Shown one piece after another: positions 34,106 to 42,123 of a stretch of DNA of 64,000 nt. This stretch comes from Pseudomonas fluorescens (GTDB lineage Bacteria > Pseudomonadota > Gammaproteobacteria > Pseudomonadales > Pseudomonadaceae), in NCBI RefSeq assembly GCF_002837185.1, contig NZ_KZ477986.1, forward strand, positions 171,287 to 235,286. The letters are read 5' to 3'. Position 1 is the stretch's first letter, and each line of letters opens with the position of its first letter. The position numbers and the translations under genes were made by a program. The notes under the pieces are model-generated. The model made no database searches, was not told where the DNA came from, and saw only the letters and a program-made list of their open reading frames with translations.

Positions 34106-35884
34106 TTAAGTGAGGGAATCTGCGATGTGTTGCGGCACGGCGATGGGGATTTCCAGCAGTTGCTGGGCAAACGCCTTGCCCTGGGGGTCGATGCGCAGGC
34201 TGGCAATGCCGCCGCCGCCGAGGGCGTTTTCCAGCACGAAGTTCAGGCTGTGGGTGCCGGGCAAATACCAACGTTCGACGCGGCCATACACCGGGTCGAG
34301 CACGTGGCTCATCCAATCGACAATCACTTCAGGCGTGAGCACTTCGGCGATCCACGGCAGGTACTCGGGATCGCGGGCAATCACGCCGATATTGCTGTGA
34401 TTGCCCTTGTCGCCGGAGCGCGCCACCGCGAGTTTCACCAAGGGTACGCTGGCGTCGGCGCGGCCCTGGGGTTTGGGCGGCTCGATGGGCGCGGCAGGGG
34501 TGAGCGGCGGGCGTGCGGCGGGCAACTGCACGGCGTGGCGCCGGCCTTGGTAGTCGAGGGTCACGGCGCACTTGGGCTTGTCGATCAGAAACGAAAATAA
34601 CCGGATCAGTGGATACACCGTGGGCCTGCCGCCGACGATCCCGGCCAACCCCGGCGCCATGCCGGTGGCAGCCTGGGCGATTTCGCGGGCGAACAGGGTC
34701 AGCGCCTGCCTGCTCGAGTGGCGCACCGCCCATTTGATCACCACCTCCCGACAATCCTGGCGCTGGGCGCGGCCACCATAAGTGGCTTCGCTGCCGAGCA
34801 GTTCGATATTCACCTCGGTGTAGGGCGCCCAGCCGCGTTGGCTGAACAGTTCCGAGGTCTTGTTGATGATGGCCTGGCTGACCCGGTCGGCCTTGGCCAC
34901 CGCATCGATGCCGGCCAGCAGGCAACTGGCGGTGCAGCGGAAACCGTCGAGGTAAGTGGCGCTGACCTTGTATTGATCGGTAGGCGGCACGCCCCTGGCG
35001 CCGTGCACGTGCACGCACTGTTTGCCTTGTTGCTGCACCTTGACCTGGCTGAAATCGCAGATCACATCAGGCAGGCGGTAGGCGCGCGGGTCACCGATCT
35101 CATACAGCAGTTGTTCGGCCACACTGAGTTCGCTGATCAGCCCGCCGCTGCCCTCGACCTTGTTCACCGTGAACTGACCGTCGGCGCTGACTTCGACGAT
35201 GGGGAAGCCGATGTGCTCATAGTCCGGCACATCGCGCCAATCGGTGAAATTGCCGCCGGTGCACTGCGCGCCGCATTCGATGATATGCCCGGCCAGGGCG
35301 GCTTGGGCGAGGTGGTCATAGTCGTGCCACGACCAGCCGAACTCATGCACCAGCGCCGCGCTGACCACTGCGCTGTCGACCACGCGGCCAGTGATGACAA
35401 TATCGGCGCCGAGCTCAAGCGCCGCGCTGATGCCCGGCGCGCCGAGGTAGGCATTGGCGGACACGCACGCCGCAGGCAGCGGGGCGCCGGTGAACATGTC
35501 GGTGACCTCGGGCAGGTGTTTGAGCTGCGCATGCAGGTCATCGCCGAGCAGGACCGCGATCTTCAGGGGCACCTGGGCGTTATCGCAGGCCGCTTGCAGA
35601 GCCGCCGCGCAGGCCTGGGGGTTGATGCCGCCGGCATTGCTGATCACACGGATACCCTGGCGCTGGATATCGGCCAGCAACGGCGTGAGCACCTCGACAA
35701 AATCCGTGGCGTAGCCGGCCTTGGGGTCTTTCAGGCGGGCGCCGGCGAGGATCGACAGGGTCACTTCCGCCAGGTAGTCGAACACCAGGTAATCCAATGC
35801 GCCGCCGTGCACCAGTTGGGCGGCGGCGGTGCAGGTGTCGCCCCAGAAGGCGCTGGCGCAGCCGATACGAACCGTCTTGCTCAT
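34106..35884 (-). CDS. atuA: Acyclic terpene utilisation protein AtuA
   Basis: AtuA (DUF1446) is required for growth on citronellol and geraniol in P. aeruginosa; its exact reaction is not settled. The 592-residue protein begins [20 protein letters not shown] and contains [37 protein letters not shown] and [13 protein letters not shown], with a C-terminal AtuA-like domain ([40 protein letters not shown]). It is the first gene of the operon and faces atuR across a 154-base region with two operators. AtuA is the best marker that this is an atu rather than a liu cluster. Confidence 0.92.
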   Translation of the reverse strand: MSKTVRIGCASAFWGDTCTAAAQLVHGGALDYLVFDYLAEVTLSILAGARLKDPKAGYATDFVEVLTPLLADIQRQGIRVISNAGGINPQACAAALQAACDNAQVPLKIAVLLGDDLHAQLKHLPEVTDMFTGAPLPAACVSANAYLGAPGISAALELGADIVITGRVVDSAVVSAALVHEFGWSWHDYDHLAQAALAGHIIECGAQCTGGNFTDWRDVPDYEHIGFPIVEVSADGQFTVNKVEGSGGLISELSVAEQLLYEIGDPRAYRLPDVICDFSQVKVQQQGKQCVHVHGARGVPPTDQYKVSATYLDGFRCTASCLLAGIDAVAKADRVSQAIINKTSELFSQRGWAPYTEVNIELLGSEATYGGRAQRQDCREVVIKWAVRHSSRQALTLFAREIAQAATGMAPGLAGIVGGRPTVYPLIRLFSFLIDKPKCAVTLDYQGRRHAVQLPAARPPLTPAAPIEPPKPQGRADASVPLVKLAVARSGDKGNHSNIGVIARDPEYLPWIAEVLTPEVIVDWMSHVLDPVYGRVERWYLPGTHSLNFVLENALGGGGIASLRIDPQGKAFAQQLLEIPIAVPQHIADSLT

Positions 35885-35919
35885 GAGAAATCCTTCCTCG
35901 AATGGCTGGTTGCGAGGCT

Positions 35920-35937
35920 ACCAAGCAAGCGCTTGGT
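35920..35937. promoter_or_regulatory. Probable AtuR operator 1
   Basis: Inverted repeat ACCAAGC-AAGC-GCTTGGT (7-base perfect arms, 4-base spacer) close to the atuA start (about 36 bases upstream on the - strand). AtuR of P. aeruginosa binds two short inverted repeats in the atuR-atuA intergenic region; this and the next site match that layout. Confidence 0.75.
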
Positions 35938-35962
35938 TTGTAAACCCTGCACACAAGTTTTT

Positions 35963-35982
35963 ACCCAAGCGCTTGCTTGGGT
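35963..35982. promoter_or_regulatory. Probable AtuR operator 2
   Basis: Inverted repeat ACCCAAGC-GCTT-GCTTGGGT with perfect 8-base arms, centred 44 bases from operator 1 and 57 bases upstream of atuR. The shared half-site CCAAGC/GCTTGG indicates the same regulator binds both, so AtuR can control atuA and itself. Confidence 0.75.
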
Positions 35983-36038
35983 GCCGGCCACGGCCTAAAT
36001 TGCCCGCCAAGACGATAGTAGACATAAGGGAAAGCAGC

Positions 36039-36662
36039 ATGGATGACCACCAAGCCCTGCGGGTGATGCGCACCATGGTCGACGGTGGCCAATTGACCGA
36101 CCCCGAGAGTGCCCGGGGCAAGTTGCTGCAAACCGCGGCTCACCTGTTTCGCAACAAGGGCTTTGAGCGCACCACCGTGCGCGACCTGGCCGGCGCGGTG
36201 GGTATCCAGTCGGGCAGCATCTTTCATCACTTCAAGAGCAAGGACGAGATCCTGCGCGCGGTGATGGAAGAAACCATTCTCTACAACACCGCGATGATGC
36301 GCGCAGCGCTGGAGCAGGCGGGCACGGTGCGCGAGCGCGTGCGGGCGCTGATCCGCTGCGAATTGCAGTCGATCATGGGCGGCAGCGGTGAGGCGATGGC
36401 GGTGCTGGTGTACGAATGGCGTTCGTTGTCTGCCGAAGGTCAGGCCCAGGTACTGGCCTTGCGCGATGTGTACGAGGACATCTGGTTGCAGGTACTGGGC
36501 GAAGCCAAGGCTGCCGGTTATATCAAGGGCGACGTGTTTATCACCCGGCGTTTCCTGACCGGTGCGTTGTCCTGGACCACCACCTGGTTCCGTACACAGG
36601 GCAGCCTGACACTCGAAGAACTGGCCGAAGAAGCCCTGCTGATGGTGCTCAAGGCGGATTGA
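36039..36662 (+). CDS. atuR: TetR-family repressor AtuR
   Basis: 207-residue TetR-family regulator, divergent from atuA. The N-terminal helix-turn-helix region (ARGKLLQTAAHLFRNKGFER, TTVRDLAGAVGIQSGSIFHH) is typical, with a ligand-binding C-terminal domain. In P. aeruginosa AtuR represses the atu operon until terpenoid acyl-CoA intermediates appear. The ATG at 36039 has AGGGA a few bases upstream; reading further upstream would run through the operator region. Confidence 0.9.
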   Translation: MDDHQALRVMRTMVDGGQLTDPESARGKLLQTAAHLFRNKGFERTTVRDLAGAVGIQSGSIFHHFKSKDEILRAVMEETILYNTAMMRAALEQAGTVRERVRALIRCELQSIMGGSGEAMAVLVYEWRSLSAEGQAQVLALRDVYEDIWLQVLGEAKAAGYIKGDVFITRRFLTGALSWTTTWFRTQGSLTLEELAEEALLMVLKAD

Positions 36663-36754
36663 GGCGCACGCTATCAATTTACCGGCAACCGTTGTCTCTC
36701 CCGGGAAAAACGCCTAGCTTATCGCCATCATAGAATTCAACGGTGTGTGCCTAG

Positions 36755-37543
36755 ATGTTTTCGCCATGGCGGCTGGCTGCAGGACTTACATTATGGGCGC
36801 TGGGTACCGCAGGGTGGACGCAAGCCGGCGCCGCGCAGTTGGTGAGGGTCGGCGCGGCGCATTTTCCGCCGTATACCGTACGCCCTGAGCAAGGCGCCGA
36901 TACCGGGTTGCTGCCGCAATTGGTCGAAGCGTTGAACGCCGTGCAAAGCGACTATCAGTTCGTGCTGGTGCCCACCTCGATCCCCAGGCGTTTTCGCGAT
37001 TTCGAGCAAGGCCGGGTCGACATGGCGATCTTTGAAAACCCCTCCTGGGGTTGGACGAACGTTGCGCATACCAGCGTCGATATGGGGCTGGAAGACGCTG
37101 AAATCTTCGTCGCCGTGCGTGAGCCCGGTCGCGACCAGCGTTTTTTCACCGACCTGGCCGGCAAGCGCCTGGCGGTGTTCAGCGGTTACCACTACGCCTT
37201 CGCGCACTTCAACCCCGACCCCAAGTACCTGGCCGAGCACTTCAACGCCACCTTGACGTATTCCCATGACAGCAACTTGCTGATGGTCGCCCGGGGACGT
37301 GCCGATATTGCCTTGGTCACCCGTTCGTACCTGAGTGATTTCATGGTGCGTAACGCTGACCTGGCGGACAAGTTCCTGGTGTCGGAGCGCATTGATCAGG
37401 TCTATCACCATTACGCGCTGCTGCGGCCCAAGGCACCGATCAGCGGGCCGGTATTTGCCGAGCTGCTCAAGCGCTTGCGTGATAACGGCCAGATGCTCAG
37501 GATCTTCGCGCCGTATCGGATTGATATAACGCCGCTGCCCTGA
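36755..37543 (+). CDS. Periplasmic solute-binding-like protein (SBP_bac_3 fold)
   Basis: 262 residues with a signal peptide (LAAGLTLWALGTAGWTQAGA) and the two-lobed type of extracellular solute-binding family 3: VRVGAAHFPPYTVRPEQGA, FEQGRVDMAIFENPSW, and DLAGKRLAVFSGYHYAFAHF, where amino-acid binding proteins have the hinge. No permease or ATPase gene is adjacent, so it may act alone, for example as a sensor partner. Ligand unknown. The gene stands alone between atuR and a REP-rich stretch. Confidence 0.78.
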   Translation: MFSPWRLAAGLTLWALGTAGWTQAGAAQLVRVGAAHFPPYTVRPEQGADTGLLPQLVEALNAVQSDYQFVLVPTSIPRRFRDFEQGRVDMAIFENPSWGWTNVAHTSVDMGLEDAEIFVAVREPGRDQRFFTDLAGKRLAVFSGYHYAFAHFNPDPKYLAEHFNATLTYSHDSNLLMVARGRADIALVTRSYLSDFMVRNADLADKFLVSERIDQVYHHYALLRPKAPISGPVFAELLKRLRDNGQMLRIFAPYRIDITPLP

Positions 37544-37558
37544 GCGCGCCGCCGATCA

Positions 37559-37661
37559 AGTGTGGGAGGGGGCTTGCTCCCCGATGGCGGCCTTGGAGCC
37601 GACCGGTATCTTGTGACGGCCCCGATCCAAATGTGGGAGGGGGCTTGCCCCCGATGGCGGT
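37559..37661. repeat. Two REP palindromes in the same orientation
   Basis: GTGTGGGAGGGGGCTTGCTC at about 37560 and ATGTGGGAGGGGGCTTGCCC at about 37630, about 70 bases apart, both reading left to right. Unlike the REPINs in this window they are direct, not inverted. Confidence 0.8.
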
Positions 37662-37731
37662 GGGTCAACCAACATCAATGTTTGCTGGGGCGACGTCTTC
37701 GCGGGCAAGCCCTAATGCCAGTCAGCCAAGG

Positions 37732-37831
37732 CTAGGAGCGAGCTTGCTCGCGAAAAACTCACAGGCGCCGCGTTCGTTCAGGAAGCACGCGTTATCGTTG
37801 ACGTTTTTCGCGAGCAAGCTCGCTCCTACAG
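37732..37831. repeat. REPIN next to the T6SS island
   Basis: Inverted pair of the GGAGCGAGCTTGCTCGCG family. It directly borders the remnant of a third Sel1-like immunity gene and forms the edge of the island. Confidence 0.85.
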
Positions 37832-37851
37832 ACGGCGGTGTACGCTTAACT

Positions 37852-37903
37852 GACCGGCAGAGGTTTCATCTCCCGCAGCCACTTCCAGTTGGAATGCCTC
37901 AAT
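37852..37903 (-). pseudogene. Remnant of a third Sel1-like immunity gene
   Basis: This short stretch matches an internal part of the longer Sel1-like gene (around 39511-39560 on +), coding for EAFQLEVAAGDETSAG, with a few changes. It is fused directly to the end of the shorter gene, whose reading frame runs out into it one codon before the stop. It therefore looks like the scar left when a further tandem copy was deleted by recombination. Confidence 0.65.
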
Positions 37904-38879
37904 GCTGGATCAGGGTTTCGCTGGGCTTTGGTGGCGGGACATTGGCCAGGCGGGCTTCCAGCCATTGCAGCTTACCGTCCCAGGCGGGGAGCTTGGCCGG
38001 GGGCAAGGGGAGGATTTCGTTGATTTCGGGGACTTTGGGGTCGGCGTAGGAGTATCTCGCAAGAACACGCCAGATTGTTTTATAGCGCTCAGCGCGTTCA
38101 AGGTCTTGCTGTTGGCCGAGGTAGTTCAGCGTATCGGAGGGAGGAATACCTCTGAAGCCATCTCTCAACCAGCCAGCAGAGGTTTCGTCACCCGCCATCA
38201 CTCCCAATTGGAATGCCTCAATTGCCTCCTGGTACTGCTCCTTATTTTTAAGGCTGACGCCCAGAGCGCCGGCGGCCTTGCCGTGACCCTGCTCAGCCGC
38301 ACAGCGGCGCATCTGCCGGGCAACGTCCGGCGCAATGTCAATTGGCGCCAGTATGTCCCCCACCTCGTACTGGGCTTGGGCACTGCCATCATCAGCTGCC
38401 TTACGGAAATAACGAAGCGACATGGCTTTATCCTGCTTCAACCCCGCCGAACCGCTCTTTAGGAAGAGGCCAATAAAGTAGTACCCCGTCGCCACGTTTG
38501 CGTCGATCAGTTGCTGGCTCAGACGCAGGTGATCCTCACCACGGAGCGTGAAGTGGCCGCGCAGGGTGCCGTTTTGCAGGTTGATGTTGGCCTTGTAGTG
38601 GCCATTCTCGGCCGCAATCCGGTACAGCCGTTCTATCTCGGCGTCGACGCTTTTATCCTGCTTGAGCAGGTTGTTCTTCTGCAACCAACGGGCGTACTGG
38701 AACAGCTCATCGGTCTCGGCGGACGGCGCAGGGATCTGCTCGTGTACGCAGGTGAAGGCCGGCTTGGCTTTGATCTCGGTCAGCGGGTTCACGGAGGTGT
38801 TCTGGGGCGGGTGAGTGGGGGCGCTGCCGTTATCGCAGGCGGCCAGCAGCAGGCTTATCAGCAATAGGAATCGACGCAT
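37899..38879 (-). CDS. Sel1-like lipoprotein, truncated copy (probable T6SS immunity protein)
   Basis: 326 residues with a lipoprotein signal (LLLISLLLAAC, acylated Cys 15) and Sel1/TPR-like helical repeats (AMSLRYFRKAADDGSAQAQY, CAAEQGHGKAAGALGVSLKN). It is a close paralogue of the next gene upstream (38936-40216) but ends after the segment PPKPSETLIQH, lacking about 105 C-terminal residues. In P. aeruginosa, tandem Sel1-type lipoproteins next to the phospholipase effector PldB (Tle5b) are its periplasmic immunity proteins; that role is inferred here from context. Whether the truncated copy still protects is unknown. Confidence 0.78.
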   Translation of the reverse strand: MRRFLLLISLLLAACDNGSAPTHPPQNTSVNPLTEIKAKPAFTCVHEQIPAPSAETDELFQYARWLQKNNLLKQDKSVDAEIERLYRIAAENGHYKANINLQNGTLRGHFTLRGEDHLRLSQQLIDANVATGYYFIGLFLKSGSAGLKQDKAMSLRYFRKAADDGSAQAQYEVGDILAPIDIAPDVARQMRRCAAEQGHGKAAGALGVSLKNKEQYQEAIEAFQLGVMAGDETSAGWLRDGFRGIPPSDTLNYLGQQQDLERAERYKTIWRVLARYSYADPKVPEINEILPLPPAKLPAWDGKLQWLEARLANVPPPKPSETLIQH

Positions 38880-38935
38880 CAGTCACGGTGCCTCAGGTTC
38901 TTCTCGCCGTAGATAAGAATGATGCCTTTCATGCC

Positions 38936-40216
38936 CTATCCCAACAGCTGCCATTCGATGCCTTCCTCATTGATCGTGATTATGTCGGGGAGCAAAAAGC
39001 GAGGTTTACGATTCTGGACACGCAGGGTGGGCATGATGTCGTTCTTCTCAAAACGGCGGATGACACCCTCGTTAAACCTCGAGTATGGATCGCGACTCAG
39101 GCGGGCTGCCTGCCAGTAGCCTGTCTGCGGACAGGCCTGGCCGCTGGAGCAGGTCGGCGCGGGGTAGCTGGCCTTGATGAATGCCGGAGAGTCGGGTGTG
39201 GCTCGGCCGGTCGCTGGCTCAAGGTGCTTGGCGTTGGCCAACTGCTGGATCAGGGTTTCGCTGGGCTTTGGTGGCGGGACATTGGCCAGGCGGGCTTCCA
39301 GCCATTGCAGCTTACCGTCCCAGGCGGGGAGCTTGGCCGGGGGCAAGGGGAGGATTTCATTGATTTCGGGGACTTTGGGGTCAGCATAGGAGTAGTCCGC
39401 GAGCAGACTCCAGATTTTTTCATAGCGCTCAGCGCGTTCAAGGTCTTGCTGTTGGGCGAGGTAGTACAGATCATCGGAGGGGAGAGTCCGAAAGGTCTTT
39501 CTTAACCAGCCGGCAGAGGTTTCATCTCCCGCAGCCACTCCCAGTTGGAATGCCTCAAGTGCGCTTTGGTACTGGCCCAGTCCTTGAAGATTGACACCCA
39601 GGTCGGAAGCCGCATCACCATGTCCCTGCTCTGCAGCACAACGGCGCATCTGCCGGGCGACATCTGGCGCTATGCTGCTCGGTGCCAACTTGTCACCCAC
39701 AGAGTACTGAGCTAGGGCGCTGCCCTGATCAGCCGCCTTACGAAAGTAACGCAGCGACATGGCCTTGTCCTGCTTCAACCCCGCCGAACCGCTCTTCAGG
39801 AAGAGACCGATAAAGTAGTACCCCGTCGCCACCTTTGCGTCGATCAGTTGCTGGCTCAGGCGCAGATGATCCTCACCACGGAGCGTGAAGTGGCCACGCA
39901 GGGTACCGTTTTGCAGGTTGATGTTGGCCTTGTAATGGCCATTCTCGGCCGCAATCCGGTACAGACGCTCAATATCGGCGTCGACGCTTTTGTCCTGCTT
40001 GAGTAGGTTGTTCTTCTGTAACCAACGGGCGTACTGGAACAGCTCATCGGTCTCGGCGGACGGCGCAGGGATCTGCTCGTGTACGCAGGTGAAGGCCAGC
40101 TTGGCTTTGATCTCGGTCAGCGGGTTCACGGAAGTGTCCTGAGTCGGGTGAGTAGGGGCGCTGCCGTTATCGCAGGCGGCCAGCAGCAGGCTTGTCAGCA
40201 ATAAAAACCATCGCAT
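38936..40216 (-). CDS. Sel1-like lipoprotein, full copy (probable Tle5 immunity protein)
   Basis: 426 residues: lipoprotein signal (SLLLAACDNGSAP, Cys 15), Sel1-like helical repeats in the middle, and a C-terminal part (from about 330) with CSSGQACPQTGYWQAARLS and RNRKPRFLLPDI-like residues that is absent from the shorter neighbour. It starts where the phospholipase gene ends (shared base 40216), so effector and immunity protein are co-translated. Expected to sit in the periplasm and block the cognate phospholipase. Immunity function is inferred from the vgrG-tle5-lipoprotein order. Confidence 0.8.
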   Translation of the reverse strand: MRWFLLLTSLLLAACDNGSAPTHPTQDTSVNPLTEIKAKLAFTCVHEQIPAPSAETDELFQYARWLQKNNLLKQDKSVDADIERLYRIAAENGHYKANINLQNGTLRGHFTLRGEDHLRLSQQLIDAKVATGYYFIGLFLKSGSAGLKQDKAMSLRYFRKAADQGSALAQYSVGDKLAPSSIAPDVARQMRRCAAEQGHGDAASDLGVNLQGLGQYQSALEAFQLGVAAGDETSAGWLRKTFRTLPSDDLYYLAQQQDLERAERYEKIWSLLADYSYADPKVPEINEILPLPPAKLPAWDGKLQWLEARLANVPPPKPSETLIQQLANAKHLEPATGRATPDSPAFIKASYPAPTCSSGQACPQTGYWQAARLSRDPYSRFNEGVIRRFEKNDIMPTLRVQNRKPRFLLPDIITINEEGIEWQLLG

Positions 40217-42123
40217 CAGTCAAGGTCCTTCACTGTCTTTTCGTCGTAATAAAATTCGATAAGTGGGGCCCAGGGCACTCCTGTTTTATCATCTGCCTGG
40301 CGATCTTTGTTTTTTTTGATGATGCCCGTCCAAGCATCAAACGCTTCCTTCGGATCATCCTGCGCGCCCTTCCTATCCGTATGCAGATTCCACAATCGCC
40401 GCCGCAACGCCTGGGTCACACTCATCCACTCATGGGCAATATTCAGCTCGCTATCCACCTGCATGCTGCGAGTGTTGATGTTGGCTGAACCGTGGGTAGT
40501 GAACACGTCGTTGACGATCATCAGTTTTGAGTGGATGTACACCGGCATCCACGGCTTCCCCGCAGGCGAATCAGGTGCTACCAGCGAGCACACGTGAATT
40601 TTCAGCCCCGGGCGCGGCTCAGGGGCTAGCGTGCTTGTCTCGATCGCCTTGATTTGGTCGTTGAGCACGGCCTGCCGATAACGATTGTGTCTGGCGGCAT
40701 CCTGTTGGGCTTCCCGGGCTTTATCGCTCATCTCGTCGCCCCCCAGTGCGTCGGTCAGGAGGGTCAATGTAATCAAGGCCCTTTGTTCGAGGAGTTCTGC
40801 CAGGGTCGGCGCCTGCGCGTCTGCTTGGGCTTTAGCCTGTTGAATGCGCTGCAGCTTGGTGATTTCAGGAATGGTATCGCCGCGCCCCAGGCTTTCGAGC
40901 ATGCGCTGGGTGTTCAAGGAACCTGGGCCTACGCCATCCGGGCTGGCATTGGTGATCACAAACAGGTGCAAGTTGCCATGTAAGCCCGGATCGCGACCTG
41001 CGCGGGTTTGGTCGGCGGCGGCCTTTTTGATGGCCTCCGCCAACGGTGGCCAGCGAAAGTACTGGTTCTCGATATAGATAAATTGGGTCGCGTTGTTGAC
41101 CGCCTTCAGGTAGACCTGCTCGATATCGTACTTGGCGTGTTGTGGCTGCGTGCGCAGGATTTGCGCCAATTGGCGGGTAACGCCGGGCGTGCATTGCAGT
41201 TGGGGGCCCACCGTCATTGCGTTGCGCGATGCGAGCAGATCCTCACCGGTTTCCTTTCGCCACGCGGTGGCGAAGTTATGGTGCAGGTGTTCCAGAATCG
41301 GCCCGCTGACTTGACTCGAAATATCCTGACGTGGGGTATCGCCACGGGGACCACCATTGGGGGCTGGTTTGTTACCCTCGCAACGGTTCAGCGCCGTATG
41401 GGCGTCATTGTCCCAGTACTCGTCAAGCATGTTGTGCCCCATGACAAAGCCGACGGCGCTGTCCGTCTGTTCATAGTCGACCAGGACTGTCTTCTGATGG
41501 TGGGTTGCGGCGATGGCCAACGCACCTAATGTACTGTGGCTGAGCTGCGGGTCGAGGCTTTTGTATTTGACCTGATAGGCAATTTCAGCCCGTTCATACA
41601 CGCTGAAACCGCGACCGACGAACACCGGTATGTTGCGCGCCGCTCGCATCGCAGGCGCCAGGTGATCGGCGAACGCACATCGGGAAAACCACTGTCGATC
41701 CTTGGCGTATTGGTCATCGGTGGAGGGTTGTAACGCCCGATTCTCGATGCGATACGGGCCTTTGCCAGGCAGGTTGGCTTCGCCCCCAACCCCGGCGCTA
41801 TTAAACGGCGCTTCCCAACCCAGCACCCGGACCTCGACCCCTTCCCGGGCTTTGGCCATGAGCAGTTCACCAATGCTCGGGCTCTTGCCGTCACGAATAA
41901 AGTACATCGACGGCTGGAAGCCCCAACAGATGATATCGATGGTTTTACTGGCTTTCGCGATAGCCAAGTGCACGGCCTTGAAGGCTTCTTCACCGTTGAT
42001 CAGCGGTTGATAGGTGGCCATCGCGGGAGGGTATTCGGTGTTCTGCACGTACCAGGGCGAAGTGCAGGTCACCTGATGGGTGTGTTGCAAGGCGACGGGA
42101 GTAACGATGTCGGGTTCAGTCAT
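40216..42123 (-). CDS. Type VI phospholipase D effector, Tle5 family
   Basis: 635-residue protein with the two HKD half-sites of phospholipase D: HHQKTVLVD (His 209, Lys 211, Asp 216) and HSKLMIVNDVF (His 531, Lys 533), the latter followed by GSANINTRSM. In the second motif the residue at the usual Asp position is Asn, with Asp next to it. Family members (PldA, PldB) are injected by the T6SS and hydrolyse phosphatidylethanolamine in the target's periplasm. No signal peptide, as expected. The gene overlaps vgrG by four bases and its immunity gene by one. Confidence 0.88.
   Translation of the reverse strand: MTEPDIVTPVALQHTHQVTCTSPWYVQNTEYPPAMATYQPLINGEEAFKAVHLAIAKASKTIDIICWGFQPSMYFIRDGKSPSIGELLMAKAREGVEVRVLGWEAPFNSAGVGGEANLPGKGPYRIENRALQPSTDDQYAKDRQWFSRCAFADHLAPAMRAARNIPVFVGRGFSVYERAEIAYQVKYKSLDPQLSHSTLGALAIAATHHQKTVLVDYEQTDSAVGFVMGHNMLDEYWDNDAHTALNRCEGNKPAPNGGPRGDTPRQDISSQVSGPILEHLHHNFATAWRKETGEDLLASRNAMTVGPQLQCTPGVTRQLAQILRTQPQHAKYDIEQVYLKAVNNATQFIYIENQYFRWPPLAEAIKKAAADQTRAGRDPGLHGNLHLFVITNASPDGVGPGSLNTQRMLESLGRGDTIPEITKLQRIQQAKAQADAQAPTLAELLEQRALITLTLLTDALGGDEMSDKAREAQQDAARHNRYRQAVLNDQIKAIETSTLAPEPRPGLKIHVCSLVAPDSPAGKPWMPVYIHSKLMIVNDVFTTHGSANINTRSMQVDSELNIAHEWMSVTQALRRRLWNLHTDRKGAQDDPKEAFDAWTGIIKKNKDRQADDKTGVPWAPLIEFYYDEKTVKDLD

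Noticed and set aside
31655..34600. 981-codon frame on the + strand across atuC and atuB
   Set aside because: Antisense shadow of two clearly identified enzymes; composition is abnormal and there is no family match or ribosome site.
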